The translations under genes and the position numbers were made by a program. The notes under the pieces were generated by a model. The model made no database searches and was not told the DNA's origin. It saw only the letters and a list, made by a program, of their open reading frames with translations. Below, in pieces: positions 17,599 to 25,416 of a stretch of DNA of 52,016 bases. The first letter of the stretch is position 1, and the number at the start of each line of letters is the position of its first letter. This DNA comes from Gammaproteobacteria bacterium (GTDB lineage: Bacteria > Gemmatimonadota > Gemmatimonadetes > Longimicrobiales > Gaopeijiaceae). The stretch spans positions 12,830 through 64,845 of the forward strand of contig VXNP01000126.1 in the NCBI GenBank assembly GCA_009840525.1, in the 5' to 3' direction.

Positions 17599-17762
17599 GC
17601 AGCTCATGTCCCGTGCAACAGGCCGGAGACTCCGCAGCCGCGCGTCGCAGGGCTCGATGCGCGGCTGGATGTGGAATCCCTTTCGGCATCCGGTTGCTCG
17701 CGGCATTTTGGCAAGGAGGTGTTCACGCGACGACCTGCAACGCGGAGTCGATATTGTACCAG

Positions 17763-19031
17763 ATGAGTCCTTCGTTCATCCGGCGCCGAAGGCGGAGCCG
17801 CCCTCGGTTCGCCGGCGTCGTGTGGCTTGTCGTCATAGCCGCCTGCGCAGCGCCTGAGTCCACCGTTACCGAGCTCGCCCTGGAGGAAGTGGCCGTTGAG
17901 GCGGCGCCCGGAGCCCGCTTTCCGTCACTCGAGCGCCACGACGACGCAGTGGTGCTGAGCTGGCTCGAGCCGCACATGTTGGCGGGCGAGGAAGTGTGGG
18001 CGCTGAAGGGGGCTGCGTATCAAGACGGCGCGACGGGCAAGCCCTTCGAGGTGACCCGGTCGGGCGGCGGCGTCTCGTTCTTCGTGAACTGGGCGGACTT
18101 CCCGGTGGTGTGGCCCCTGGGCGACGGGCGGCTGGCTGCGCACTGGCTCCAGCGGGGCGGCTCGTCCACCTACGACTACGGCGTGCGGGTCTCCTTCTCG
18201 GAGAACGGCGGGCACTCCTGGAGCGAGCCGTGGACGCCGCATGAGGACGGCACTCCCTCCGAGCACGGGTTCGTGTCGGTGTTCGGGCTGGGGCATGGGG
18301 AGGCGGGGATGGTCTGGCTGGACGGGCGACGCTTCTTCGAGGCCGATGGCTCGCGGGCGGCCAGTCCCCGCATGACGCTGCGGTTCCGTACGGCCGGCGC
18401 AGACGGGACCAGGACCGCCGAGGTCGAACTGGACGACCGCATCTGCGACTGCTGTCAGACCGACGCGGCGATGACCTCCGGAGGGCCGGTGGTCGTCTAC
18501 CGCGACCGTACAGACGAGGAGGTGCGCGACATTTCCGTGGGCCGCTTCGTGGACGGGAAGTGGACGGGCGGCGTCCCTGTGCACGACGACGGCTGGGTGA
18601 TCCCGGGCTGCCCGGTGAACGGGCCTTCCGTGGCGGCTGCCGGCGATGAGGTCGTGGTGGCGTGGTTCACCGGCGCCGGCAACACGCCCCGGGTGCGGGC
18701 AGCCTTCTCCCGGGACGCGGGCGCGACCTTCGGCCCGCCGATCACAATCGACCTGGGCAACCCGGTGGGGCGCGCCGCAGCCGTGATGCCCGAGCCGGGA
18801 ACGGCGCTGGTCGCCTGGCTGGAAGACGAGCGCCTGTTCGCGCGCACTATCACCGCGGACGGGAACCTGGGACCCGCGCGCCTGGTAGCAGCCTCCTCCA
18901 ACGCACGCGCGAGCGGCTTCCCTGCCATGCTGGTGGACTCTGAGGACCGGGTCGTCTTCGCACAGACGGTGGTGGACGAGGGCATTCGCGTCCTTCGGTC
19001 GCGAGCGCCGTGGACGGCCTGGCAGGATTGA
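17763..19031 (+). CDS. BNR/Asp-box repeat lipoprotein (sialidase-fold)
   Basis: 422 residues from the ATG at 17763. This start gives an Arg-rich n-region, a hydrophobic core (FAGVVWLVVIAAC) and a lipobox Cys; upstream in-frame starts would bury the signal. The body has Asp-box motifs typical of six-bladed sialidase propellers: SENGGHSWSEPW and SRDAGATFGPP. A Cys-rich CDCC cluster sits in DDRICDCCQTDAA near residue 225, and a further Cys in VIPGCPVNGPSVAA. The catalytic Arg triad of true sialidases cannot be confirmed, so a structural or binding propeller is as likely as an exo-glycosidase. It is divergent from the MBL hydrolase and may share its control region. Confidence 0.8.
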   Translation: MSPSFIRRRRRSRPRFAGVVWLVVIAACAAPESTVTELALEEVAVEAAPGARFPSLERHDDAVVLSWLEPHMLAGEEVWALKGAAYQDGATGKPFEVTRSGGGVSFFVNWADFPVVWPLGDGRLAAHWLQRGGSSTYDYGVRVSFSENGGHSWSEPWTPHEDGTPSEHGFVSVFGLGHGEAGMVWLDGRRFFEADGSRAASPRMTLRFRTAGADGTRTAEVELDDRICDCCQTDAAMTSGGPVVVYRDRTDEEVRDISVGRFVDGKWTGGVPVHDDGWVIPGCPVNGPSVAAAGDEVVVAWFTGAGNTPRVRAAFSRDAGATFGPPITIDLGNPVGRAAAVMPEPGTALVAWLEDERLFARTITADGNLGPARLVAASSNARASGFPAMLVDSEDRVVFAQTVVDEGIRVLRSRAPWTAWQD

Positions 19032-19121
19032 GACCGGGCAACAGCGGAGGTTGCGGGCTCAACCCGGTTTTCCCCCGGCTACGCCCGATCCCGCCCTCGC
19101 GCAACCTGACCGGAGACCATT

Positions 19122-19508
19122 ATGACCGACCAGCCGTTCGGTTCGGCAAGCAAGTTCTGGCTGCTGTCCCTCGCGTGGCTGCCCGCGGGGATCGTGGCGG
19201 TGTCGCTCGTCCGCGGAGTGGCCCCTCCGCTCACGCCCGAGACGCTGTTCATGCTCCCCGTGGCGCTGATGTCGCTTGCAGTCACCGCGCCATGCGGACT
19301 GCCGCTCGCGCTGGCCTTCCGGGGAATCTGGCGGACAGGAGCCACCCGCGCGGCCTGGAAGACCTTCGCGATCCTCGGGCCCATCACCTCGTTCGCGGCG
19401 CTATTCGCCGGTCTGCTGGGCCCGATCGCGATCGCGATCTATGCCGTCGTGCTCAGCGCCCCCGCGTGGATCGTATACGCGGTCGTGCGCCGGAACTCAC
19501 CGTCATAG
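19122..19508 (+). CDS. small multi-pass membrane protein, function unknown
   Basis: 128 residues, ATG at 19122 after a CCGGAG ribosome binding site. Four hydrophobic segments are visible: about 12-30 (FWLLSLAWLPAGIVAVSLV), 43-63, 83-103 and 105-120. It begins 90 bases after the BNR gene and may belong to the same transcript. No family recognised. Its last six bases overlap the convergent gene at 19503. Confidence 0.6.
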   Translation: MTDQPFGSASKFWLLSLAWLPAGIVAVSLVRGVAPPLTPETLFMLPVALMSLAVTAPCGLPLALAFRGIWRTGATRAAWKTFAILGPITSFAALFAGLLGPIAIAIYAVVLSAPAWIVYAVVRRNSPS

Positions 19509-19754
19509 CCCGGACGTTCCCGGGGTCGGCGGGGCTTCGTCGCGGGGCGCTTCGATGGTCCCCGAGCAGTAGCTGACGATGACCGGGAGCCCGCGGCACC
19601 GGATCACCTCCGTGCGCTCGCGAGCCTCCCCGGGATCGTAATATACCGTTGTCGTCCGGCTGTAGCCGAAGGCCGCGGGGAAACGGAAGAAGCCGCTCAG
19701 GCCGACAAAGAGGTAGAACAGTACGGCGAGCGCGATCATTCCCTTCTTCTTCAT
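19503..19754 (-). CDS. small single-pass membrane or exported protein, function unknown
   Basis: 83 residues, starting MKKKGMIALAVLFYLFVG: a positively charged end and one hydrophobic helix (about residues 6-24), then about 55 polar residues with two Cys (IRCRGLPVIVSYCSG) that could form a disulfide outside the membrane. It lies 15 bases after thrC in the same direction and is probably the last gene of that operon. Its 3' end overlaps the convergent membrane protein by six bases. No family recognised. Confidence 0.6.
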   Translation of the reverse strand: MKKKGMIALAVLFYLFVGLSGFFRFPAAFGYSRTTTVYYDPGEARERTEVIRCRGLPVIVSYCSGTIEAPRDEAPPTPGTSGL

Positions 19755-19769
19755 CGGCGATGTTCTCCG

Positions 19770-21071
19770 CTACCGACCCGCCCAGTTCATTACAACGCGC
19801 TGCAACTCCCCCAAGCTGGGGGCAATCCGGGTGAAGCGCGAGGGCTTCGTCTCTCCCGCCGCCAGTTGCTCCGGCACGGGCACCGGCCCACCGATGGCCT
19901 CCTCCACGATGTCCCCGAACTTGGCCGGATGAGCCGTGGCCAGCACCACGCCGTGGGCGTCCGTCCTTTCGGCGAGGGCCTGCTCCAACGCCAGCCATCC
20001 CACGGCAGTATGGGGATCCAGGATATAGCCATGCTCGTCGAAGACCCGTCTCATCGCCTCCCGCGTATCGGCGTCGCTCCACGCGGAGCCCGACAGACAC
20101 CGCCGCAGGCGGGCCAGATCGCCATCGAACAGACCGAGGATGCGCGCCAGATTCGACGGCGCCCCGACATCCATCGCGCTCGAAAGCGTGCGCACCGACG
20201 CCCGCGGCTCGTAGCAGCCCGTCCGCAGGTACTCCGGGACGACATCGTTGGCGTTGGTGGCCGTGACGAATCTCGCGACAGGGAGGCCCATTTCGCGGGC
20301 CATGAGGCCGGCCGCCAGGTTGCCGAAGTTGCCCGACGGCACCGAGAAGACCAGCGGCTCGTGCCGGTGCAGCTGCGCCCACGCGTGGAAGTAGTAGAAG
20401 ATCTGCGGCAGCAGGCGTCCGATGTTGATCGAATTCGCGGAGGTCAGCGCGAGAGCCTCCCGCGCATCCGGATCGCGGAACATCGCCTTGACAAGCCGCT
20501 GACAGTCGTCGAACGCGCCCACCACCGCGACCGCGAGCACCTGGTCGCCCAGCGTCGTGAACTGGCGCTGCTGGTGCTCGCTTACCTGCCCCTCCGGGAA
20601 CAGCACCACCACGCGCGTCCGTGGCAGACCCAGGAAGGCCTGCGCGACCGCCCCGCCCGTGTCACCCGAAGTCGCCACCATCACCGTCAGGGGAGGCCCG
20701 GAGCGCCGCAATCTCGACATCAGGCAGCCCATGAAGCGCGCGCCCACATCCTTGAATGCCAGGGTCGGGCCGTGGAACAGCTCCAGCACATGCGTGCGCG
20801 GGCCCAGCGGCACCAGCGGCAACGGAAAGCCGAGCGCCTCGCGCACCGCCGATTCCAGCACTTCATCCTCCAGTTCATCGCCGAGAAGATGACGCGCCAC
20901 GGCGAGCCCGCAGCGGATCGCGCCGGCGCCCCTCAGCCCATCGATCTCGCCCGCGGAGAGGGGCGAGAGCGTCTCCGGCATGAAGAGTCCGCCGTCGGGG
21001 GCAAGTCCCCGGAACAGCGCTTCGCCGAAGGAGACCGGCGCGCCCGGGCTCGACGTGCTGACGAGTTTCAA
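19770..21071 (-). CDS. thrC: threonine synthase
   Basis: 433 residues. The start is the TTG at 21071, which overlaps the thrB stop (TTGA) and has a GGAGGGAGA ribosome binding site just upstream; the sequence then runs KLVSTSSPGAPVSFGEALFRGLAPDGGLFMPE, the usual N-terminus when split at PGAPVS. PLP Lys107 sits in GPTLAFKDVGARFMG, and the phosphate-binding loop is ATSGDTGGAVAQAF. SVPSGNFGNLAAGLMARE and HPAKFGDIVEEA are also typical. The enzyme converts O-phosphohomoserine to threonine. Together with thrB it completes the last two steps of threonine synthesis. Confidence 0.96.
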   Translation of the reverse strand: MKLVSTSSPGAPVSFGEALFRGLAPDGGLFMPETLSPLSAGEIDGLRGAGAIRCGLAVARHLLGDELEDEVLESAVREALGFPLPLVPLGPRTHVLELFHGPTLAFKDVGARFMGCLMSRLRRSGPPLTVMVATSGDTGGAVAQAFLGLPRTRVVVLFPEGQVSEHQQRQFTTLGDQVLAVAVVGAFDDCQRLVKAMFRDPDAREALALTSANSINIGRLLPQIFYYFHAWAQLHRHEPLVFSVPSGNFGNLAAGLMAREMGLPVARFVTATNANDVVPEYLRTGCYEPRASVRTLSSAMDVGAPSNLARILGLFDGDLARLRRCLSGSAWSDADTREAMRRVFDEHGYILDPHTAVGWLALEQALAERTDAHGVVLATAHPAKFGDIVEEAIGGPVPVPEQLAAGETKPSRFTRIAPSLGELQRVVMNWAGR

Positions 21072-22048
21072 TCTCCCTCCGGTTCGACGTCCTCGACGCG
21101 CACCCCATGCCGGTTGACGGGAGAAGCCCAGGCTTCGCAATCGAGCGCTGCCGACTCGCCAAAGGCCCGGCGAATGCCCGCGGCGACGTGTTGCGCCGCC
21201 TCGCCGCCCCGGCACAGCGCGAAGACCGAGGGCCCGGACCCGGACAGGGAGAAGCCCAGGGCGCCGGCAGCCAGCGCCGCTTCCCTGGCCCGGGCGAAAC
21301 CCGGGATGCGCCCGGCGCGCAGCGGCTCCGCCACGACATCCCTGATCGAGCGCGAGATGAGGTCCCAGTCGGAGGCGTAGAGCCCGGCGGTGAAGGCCGC
21401 GGTGTTGGCCCACTGGGTGACTGCGGCCTTGAGCGGGACGTGTTCGCCGAGCACGCGACGGGCATCCTCCGTGCGGGTCTCCAGGTGCGGGCGCACCACT
21501 ACCGCCCAGAGTTCCGCCGGGACGGGAAGCTCCACGACCTGCAGCGACTTGCCGGGGAGAACGAGCACGATTCCACCGTACAGCGCGGGCGCAACGTTGT
21601 CGGCGGCAGGAGACCCCGAACCCGCCAACTCGCCGGCCACCGCACACTGCAGCAGCTGCCTCCGGGAAAGACCCGCCCCGATCACGCGGTCCGCCGCCAC
21701 CGCCCCCACGACGGCACTTGAGGCGCTGCCTCCCATGCCGCCGGCGAGCGGAATGCCCTTGTGAAGCTCAAGCGCCAGCCCCGCCGAACGGGCGCCCGTC
21801 ATCTCAACGACGGCCCGGGCGGCCGCTCCGGCGCTGTTGCGGGCAGAGTCCGCCGGGATGGGCCCCACGTCGCCCCTGATGCGCTCGATGGTCACCCCCG
21901 GCTCGGCCTTCGCGCGCGCGACCACCGCGTCGGACGGCCGCGCGATGGCCAAGCCGAAGACATCGAACCCGCACGCGATGTTGCCGATGGTGGCGGGGGC
22001 AGAGACGCGCACGGCCGCCGCGCCGCCGGGAGAGTGCGTCCCGGTCAT
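21068..22048 (-). CDS. thrB: homoserine kinase
   Basis: 326 residues from the ATG at 22048. GHMP-kinase features are VSAPATIGNIACGFDVFGLA at the N-terminus, the ATP-binding PLAGGMGGSASSAVVGAV near residue 95, and a C-terminal SLSGSGPSVFALC. It phosphorylates homoserine for thrC. The gene starts eight bases after the flavoprotein stop and overlaps thrC by four bases, so it is translated in series with both. Length is slightly above the usual 300-310 residues. Confidence 0.95.
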   Translation of the reverse strand: MTGTHSPGGAAAVRVSAPATIGNIACGFDVFGLAIARPSDAVVARAKAEPGVTIERIRGDVGPIPADSARNSAGAAARAVVEMTGARSAGLALELHKGIPLAGGMGGSASSAVVGAVAADRVIGAGLSRRQLLQCAVAGELAGSGSPAADNVAPALYGGIVLVLPGKSLQVVELPVPAELWAVVVRPHLETRTEDARRVLGEHVPLKAAVTQWANTAAFTAGLYASDWDLISRSIRDVVAEPLRAGRIPGFARAREAALAAGALGFSLSGSGPSVFALCRGGEAAQHVAAGIRRAFGESAALDCEAWASPVNRHGVRVEDVEPEGD

Positions 22049-22056
22049 GTTGGCGT

Positions 22057-23598
22057 TTACTTGAACACGCGGAAGAAGGCCCGGAACACCTTCTGGGCGG
22101 TGGGCGTCAGCTTCTGCTTTCGCCAGGCGTTCGCCGCGCGCGCAAAGACGTCGCTGCGCGTGGGATAGGGGTGGATGGTGCTCCCGAGCTTGCCCAGGCC
22201 GAGCCCCGCCGTCATCGCCAGCGTAACCTCGCCGATCATGTCCCCCGCCTGCGCGCACACGAGCGTTGCGCCGAGGATGCGGTCGCTGCCCTTCTTCAAA
22301 TGGACGCGGAAGAAGCCGTCTTTCTCGCCCTCCAGGATGGCGCGGTCGATGTCGTCGAAGTGGATGGTGATGGTTTCGACGTCGTGGCGCGCCGCGATGG
22401 CCTCGTCCCGATGGAGGCCGACATGGGCGACCTCCGGATCCGTGTAGGTCGCCCACGGGATCACCAGGCGGCTGGCGCGGCCGCGGCCGAAGAAGAGCGC
22501 GTTCTGCACGGCGATGCGGGCCTGGTGGTCGGCGGCATGGGTGAACTGGTGCTTCGACGCCACGTCGCCCACCGCGTAGATGCCCTTCGCGGTCGTGCGA
22601 AGCTGATCGTCGACCTGGATACCGGTGCGGTCGTACGCCACGCCGGCGGCCTTGAGGCCCATCCCGTCGACGTTGGGTGCACGGCCGGCTGCCACCAGCA
22701 CCGCCTCGGCTGCGAGTTCCTCCTGATGTCCGCCGTGCTCCACCTCCAGGACGGTGGCGCCGTTCTCGCGGCGCGCTCCGAGCACGGCCGCAGAGTTCAG
22801 AACGCGCACGCCGTCGGCCTCGATGGCCCGGGTCACGATGGCGGCCGCGTCCCGGTCGTCGCGCGGCAGCGGATGCGGGTCTGCGTGCACCACGGTGACC
22901 TCGCTGCCGAAGCGCGCGAAGGTCTGCGAGAGTTCCACGCCGATGGGACCGGCGCCGATCACGATCACGCGCGGCGGCAGCTCGGTGAGCGAGAAAATGG
23001 TCTCGTTGGTGTAGACGTTCGGGCCCTCGAGCCCCGGCACCGGGAGGAGCGCCGCGCGGGCGCCCGTTGCGATGACCGCCCGGCGGAAGTGCAGTTCGTC
23101 CCCGTTGACGCGCAGCCGGTCCGGCCCCACGAACTCGCCGTGGCCGAGGAAGACGTCCACCCCCAGCCCGGCGAACCGCGACGCCCCGTCGACGGGACTG
23201 ATTCGGGCGCGCAGCCGGCGCATGCGCGCCATGGCCGCTGCGAACTCGCTTTCCGATCCGTTACCCGTCCCCCCGCCAGCCCCCGATCCGGGAAGGCCGT
23301 TGGCGGAGGCCGCGCTCGCCGCGTGCACGCGCCGGGCCGAGCTGATCACCGCCTTGGAGGGAACGCACCCGAAGTTGAGGCAGTCGCCGCCCATGAGGTG
23401 GCGCTCCACCATGGCGACCTTCGCGCCCAGCCCCGCGCCGATGGCGGCGCTCACCAGCCCCCCCGTCCCCGCCCCTACGACCACCAGGTGGTAGCGGTCG
23501 CGGGGTTCGGGGTTGCGCCAGTCGGACGGGTGCACATGGCTAACCAGCTCGCGGTTGTGCACGTCGTCGGGAAGGATCACGACTCTGTCTGCCGACAC
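22057..23598 (-). CDS. mercuric-reductase-like pyridine nucleotide-disulfide oxidoreductase
   Basis: 513 residues from a GTG at 23598. It has an FAD motif VVVGAGTGGLVSAAIGAG (about 39-56), the redox-active Cys73/Cys78 pair in GGDCLNFGCVPSKA, the NAD(P) motif VIVIGAGPIGVELSQTFARFG, and the second FAD strand GIYAVGDVASKHQFTH. The C-terminal dimer domain has TIHPYPTRSD in place of the canonical H-x-H-P-T of glutathione and mercuric reductases. No N-terminal HMA domain is present, so mercury reduction is not indicated. The neighbouring TVP38-like membrane gene is often fused to this enzyme type in other bacteria, supporting a shared membrane-linked redox function. Confidence 0.9.
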   Translation of the reverse strand: MSADRVVILPDDVHNRELVSHVHPSDWRNPEPRDRYHLVVVGAGTGGLVSAAIGAGLGAKVAMVERHLMGGDCLNFGCVPSKAVISSARRVHAASAASANGLPGSGAGGGTGNGSESEFAAAMARMRRLRARISPVDGASRFAGLGVDVFLGHGEFVGPDRLRVNGDELHFRRAVIATGARAALLPVPGLEGPNVYTNETIFSLTELPPRVIVIGAGPIGVELSQTFARFGSEVTVVHADPHPLPRDDRDAAAIVTRAIEADGVRVLNSAAVLGARRENGATVLEVEHGGHQEELAAEAVLVAAGRAPNVDGMGLKAAGVAYDRTGIQVDDQLRTTAKGIYAVGDVASKHQFTHAADHQARIAVQNALFFGRGRASRLVIPWATYTDPEVAHVGLHRDEAIAARHDVETITIHFDDIDRAILEGEKDGFFRVHLKKGSDRILGATLVCAQAGDMIGEVTLAMTAGLGLGKLGSTIHPYPTRSDVFARAANAWRKQKLTPTAQKVFRAFFRVFK

Positions 23599-23630
23599 GG
23601 TCTATCGCTCCGTTTCTGGTCTCATGGTGG

Positions 23631-24353
23631 TCAGTCCCCCGTGATCTCCTTCAGTGCGCGCCGGGCGATGCGCGTGACCAGCGTGGTGACCACGATGGTC
23701 GCCGCCAACCCCACCCCGAGCACCGTGTAGTAGCCCGCGCCCCGCGCCACCTCCACCCCGCTCGCCAGCGCCGCAACGTCGCCGATCACCTGGCCGTAGT
23801 ACACGTACAGGAGCGTCCCGGGAATCATCCCCAGCGACGCGATCAGGTAGTCCACGAACCGCACCCTGGTCAGCCCCAGGGCATAGTTGAGGAGATTGAA
23901 GGGAAAGACCGGCGACAGCCTCAGGAGGAAGACGATCTTGCGCCCCTGTTCGCCGATGGCGCGGTCGATAGCGGCGAAACGCGGATAGTCGGCCACCTTG
24001 CTCTCGATGGCGGACCGGGCGAGGTAGCGCGACACGAGAAAGGCGAGCGCGGCGCCCGTCGTGGCCCCCACGAAGACGATCACGGTTCCGCGGGCGATGC
24101 CGAAGACGGCCCCCGCGGCCAAGGTCAGAATCGAGCCCGGGGCGAAGGCTACCGTGGCAGCCGCGTAGGCGCACACGAAGACCACCGGACCCCACACCCC
24201 CATCTCCTCGATGCGCTCCGCGAGCGCGGGGATGACCCCGGCCAGCTGCCTTCCCGCAAACACCAGCAGCACAACCACCGCCACCGCCACGAGCGCCAGC
24301 AGCCACGGTCGCCGCCGCCGCGACTCCCGGGCCTCCGAATTCGCGTCGGTCAC
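23631..24353 (-). CDS. TVP38/TMEM64 family (DedA-like) membrane protein
   Basis: 240 residues when started at the GTG at 24353, which has an excellent GGGAGGAGG ribosome binding site five to six bases upstream; an ATG at 24371 lacks one. The order is a basic cytoplasmic head, a membrane helix (LLALVAVAVVVLLVFAGRQL), then the SNARE-associated/VTT domain with FAPGSILTLAAGAVFG, LARSAIESKVADYPRF, LRLSPVFPFNLLNYALGLTRV and GMIPGTLLYVYYG, and a final helix. Family members are integral membrane proteins linked to lipid scrambling or transport. It heads the minus-strand operon with the flavoprotein, thrB and thrC, and is divergent from the first cupin. Confidence 0.9.
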   Translation of the reverse strand: MTDANSEARESRRRRPWLLALVAVAVVVLLVFAGRQLAGVIPALAERIEEMGVWGPVVFVCAYAAATVAFAPGSILTLAAGAVFGIARGTVIVFVGATTGAALAFLVSRYLARSAIESKVADYPRFAAIDRAIGEQGRKIVFLLRLSPVFPFNLLNYALGLTRVRFVDYLIASLGMIPGTLLYVYYGQVIGDVAALASGVEVARGAGYYTVLGVGLAATIVVTTLVTRIARRALKEITGD

Positions 24354-24394
24354 TTTGCCTCCTCCCCGCATCGGGGCAGCCGTCTCCGCGTCAC

Positions 24395-24423
24395 TTGCCG
24401 AATGCGGCCGGTTACGGTATTGA
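24395..24423 (+). promoter_or_regulatory. promoter of the first cupin gene
   Basis: TTGCCG (24395-24400), a 17-base spacer and TATTGA (24418-24423), followed by a 54-base leader to the ATG at 24478. The same two boxes and spacing recur at 24914-24942 before the second cupin, with the 3' half of the spacer (CGGTTACGG) also conserved. That conservation is the main support. Confidence 0.65.
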
Positions 24424-24477
24424 GGTGGTTCGTCCGGAGAATCGCCGGCACTGCCCCAGCCATCATCAGGAGAACCA

Positions 24478-24849
24478 ATGAGCCACAAACGGCGCGCCCG
24501 TCATTTCCGCTGGGACGATATGCCAATGGAGGAGGTGAAGGAAGGTCTTGGAAGGCGTGTGGTGACCGGCGAACGCATGATGCTTGCGCACTGGTACATG
24601 GTCAGGGGCACCGTCGTCCCGCTTCACGAGCACGACAACGAGCAGATCGCCCATGTGCTGGATGGCGTGCTCAAGCTCCGGCTCGGCGATGACGAAGGCG
24701 AGGAGGTGATCGTCCGCGCCGGCGAAGTGCTCTACATCCCGTCCGGACTGCCGCACAGTGCGCTCGCGCTCGAGGACACCCTGGTGACGGACGTCTTCTG
24801 CCCGCCCCGCCAGGACTGGCTGGACGGCACCGACAGCTACCTGCGGTGA
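24478..24849 (+). CDS. cupin domain protein, copy 1
   Basis: 123 residues forming a single cupin barrel. Motif 1 is PLHEHDNEQIAHVLDG, giving H-x-H-x-x-x-E metal ligands, and motif 2 is GEVLYIPSGLPHSALALED with the last His. The C-terminal tail CPPRQDWLDGTDSYLR and the N-terminal RHFRWDDMP are shared almost unchanged with the second copy at 25022. Cytoplasmic, no signal. Single-domain cupins of this type are often small-molecule isomerases, dioxygenases or sensor proteins; no specific role is readable. Confidence 0.9.
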   Translation: MSHKRRARHFRWDDMPMEEVKEGLGRRVVTGERMMLAHWYMVRGTVVPLHEHDNEQIAHVLDGVLKLRLGDDEGEEVIVRAGEVLYIPSGLPHSALALEDTLVTDVFCPPRQDWLDGTDSYLR

Positions 24850-24913
24850 GGGCGACGAGGCGCTCCGGGCCGACGGACCATGCGCCACCCTCGGAACCGT
24901 CGACCTCCGCTAC

Positions 24914-24942
24914 TTGCCGAAGTCCTGCGGTTACGGTATTGA
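24914..24942 (+). promoter_or_regulatory. promoter of the second cupin gene (duplicate of 24395-24423)
   Basis: TTGCCG (24914-24919), a 17-base spacer and TATTGA (24937-24942) repeat the layout upstream of the first cupin. Flanking bases ACTTGCCGAA and CGGTTACGGTATTGAG are nearly identical in both. The transcript could also carry the SDR gene at 25417. Confidence 0.65.
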
Positions 24943-25021
24943 GAGGGTTCGCGCGGCCCATCTGCCGGTCCTGATCCGGGTCCGTTATGGCGTTCATTCA
25001 ACCCATTGCCGAGGAAACCCA

Positions 25022-25393
25022 ATGAGCTCCGAACAGAGCGTACGCCACTTCCGCTGGGACGACATGCCGATTGAGAAGGTCAAGGAAGGACTCGGGCGGC
25101 GCCTGGTGACGGGCGAGCGCATGATGCTCGCGCACATCTATCTCGACAAGGGCTCAGTGGTGCCGCTGCACTCGCACGACAACGAGCAGCTCACCTACGT
25201 GCTCGAGGGCGCATTGCACTTCTGGATCGGGGAGGATGAGAGCGAGGAGGTGGTCGTGCGTGCCGGAGAGGTGCTGCACATTCCCTCCTGGGTGCCGCAC
25301 AAGGCGGTCGCGCTCGAGGATACCCTGGACGTGGACGTCTTCTGCCCACCACGGCAGGACTGGCTGGACGGGACCGACGCGTACCTGCGATGA
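25022..25393 (+). CDS. cupin domain protein, copy 2
   Basis: 123 residues, the same length as copy 1 and about 70% identical by eye. The ATG at 25022 matches the start of copy 1; an in-frame upstream extension from 24914 falls on the promoter and is not coding. Metal ligands are kept (PLHSHDNEQLTYVLEG and VPHKAVALED). Differences cluster in the barrel interior (LKLRLG versus LHFWIG, PSGLPHS versus PSWVPHK), which suggests altered ligand choice after duplication. The SDR gene starts 24 bases downstream. Confidence 0.92.
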   Translation: MSSEQSVRHFRWDDMPIEKVKEGLGRRLVTGERMMLAHIYLDKGSVVPLHSHDNEQLTYVLEGALHFWIGEDESEEVVVRAGEVLHIPSWVPHKAVALEDTLDVDVFCPPRQDWLDGTDAYLR

Positions 25394-25416
25394 ATCCTCC
25401 CGTCGCGTGAGGTGAC

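Noticed and set aside
22057-23598. Flavoprotein as a true mercuric reductase (merA)
   Set aside because: No N-terminal HMA domain, no C-terminal Cys pair and no mer genes nearby.
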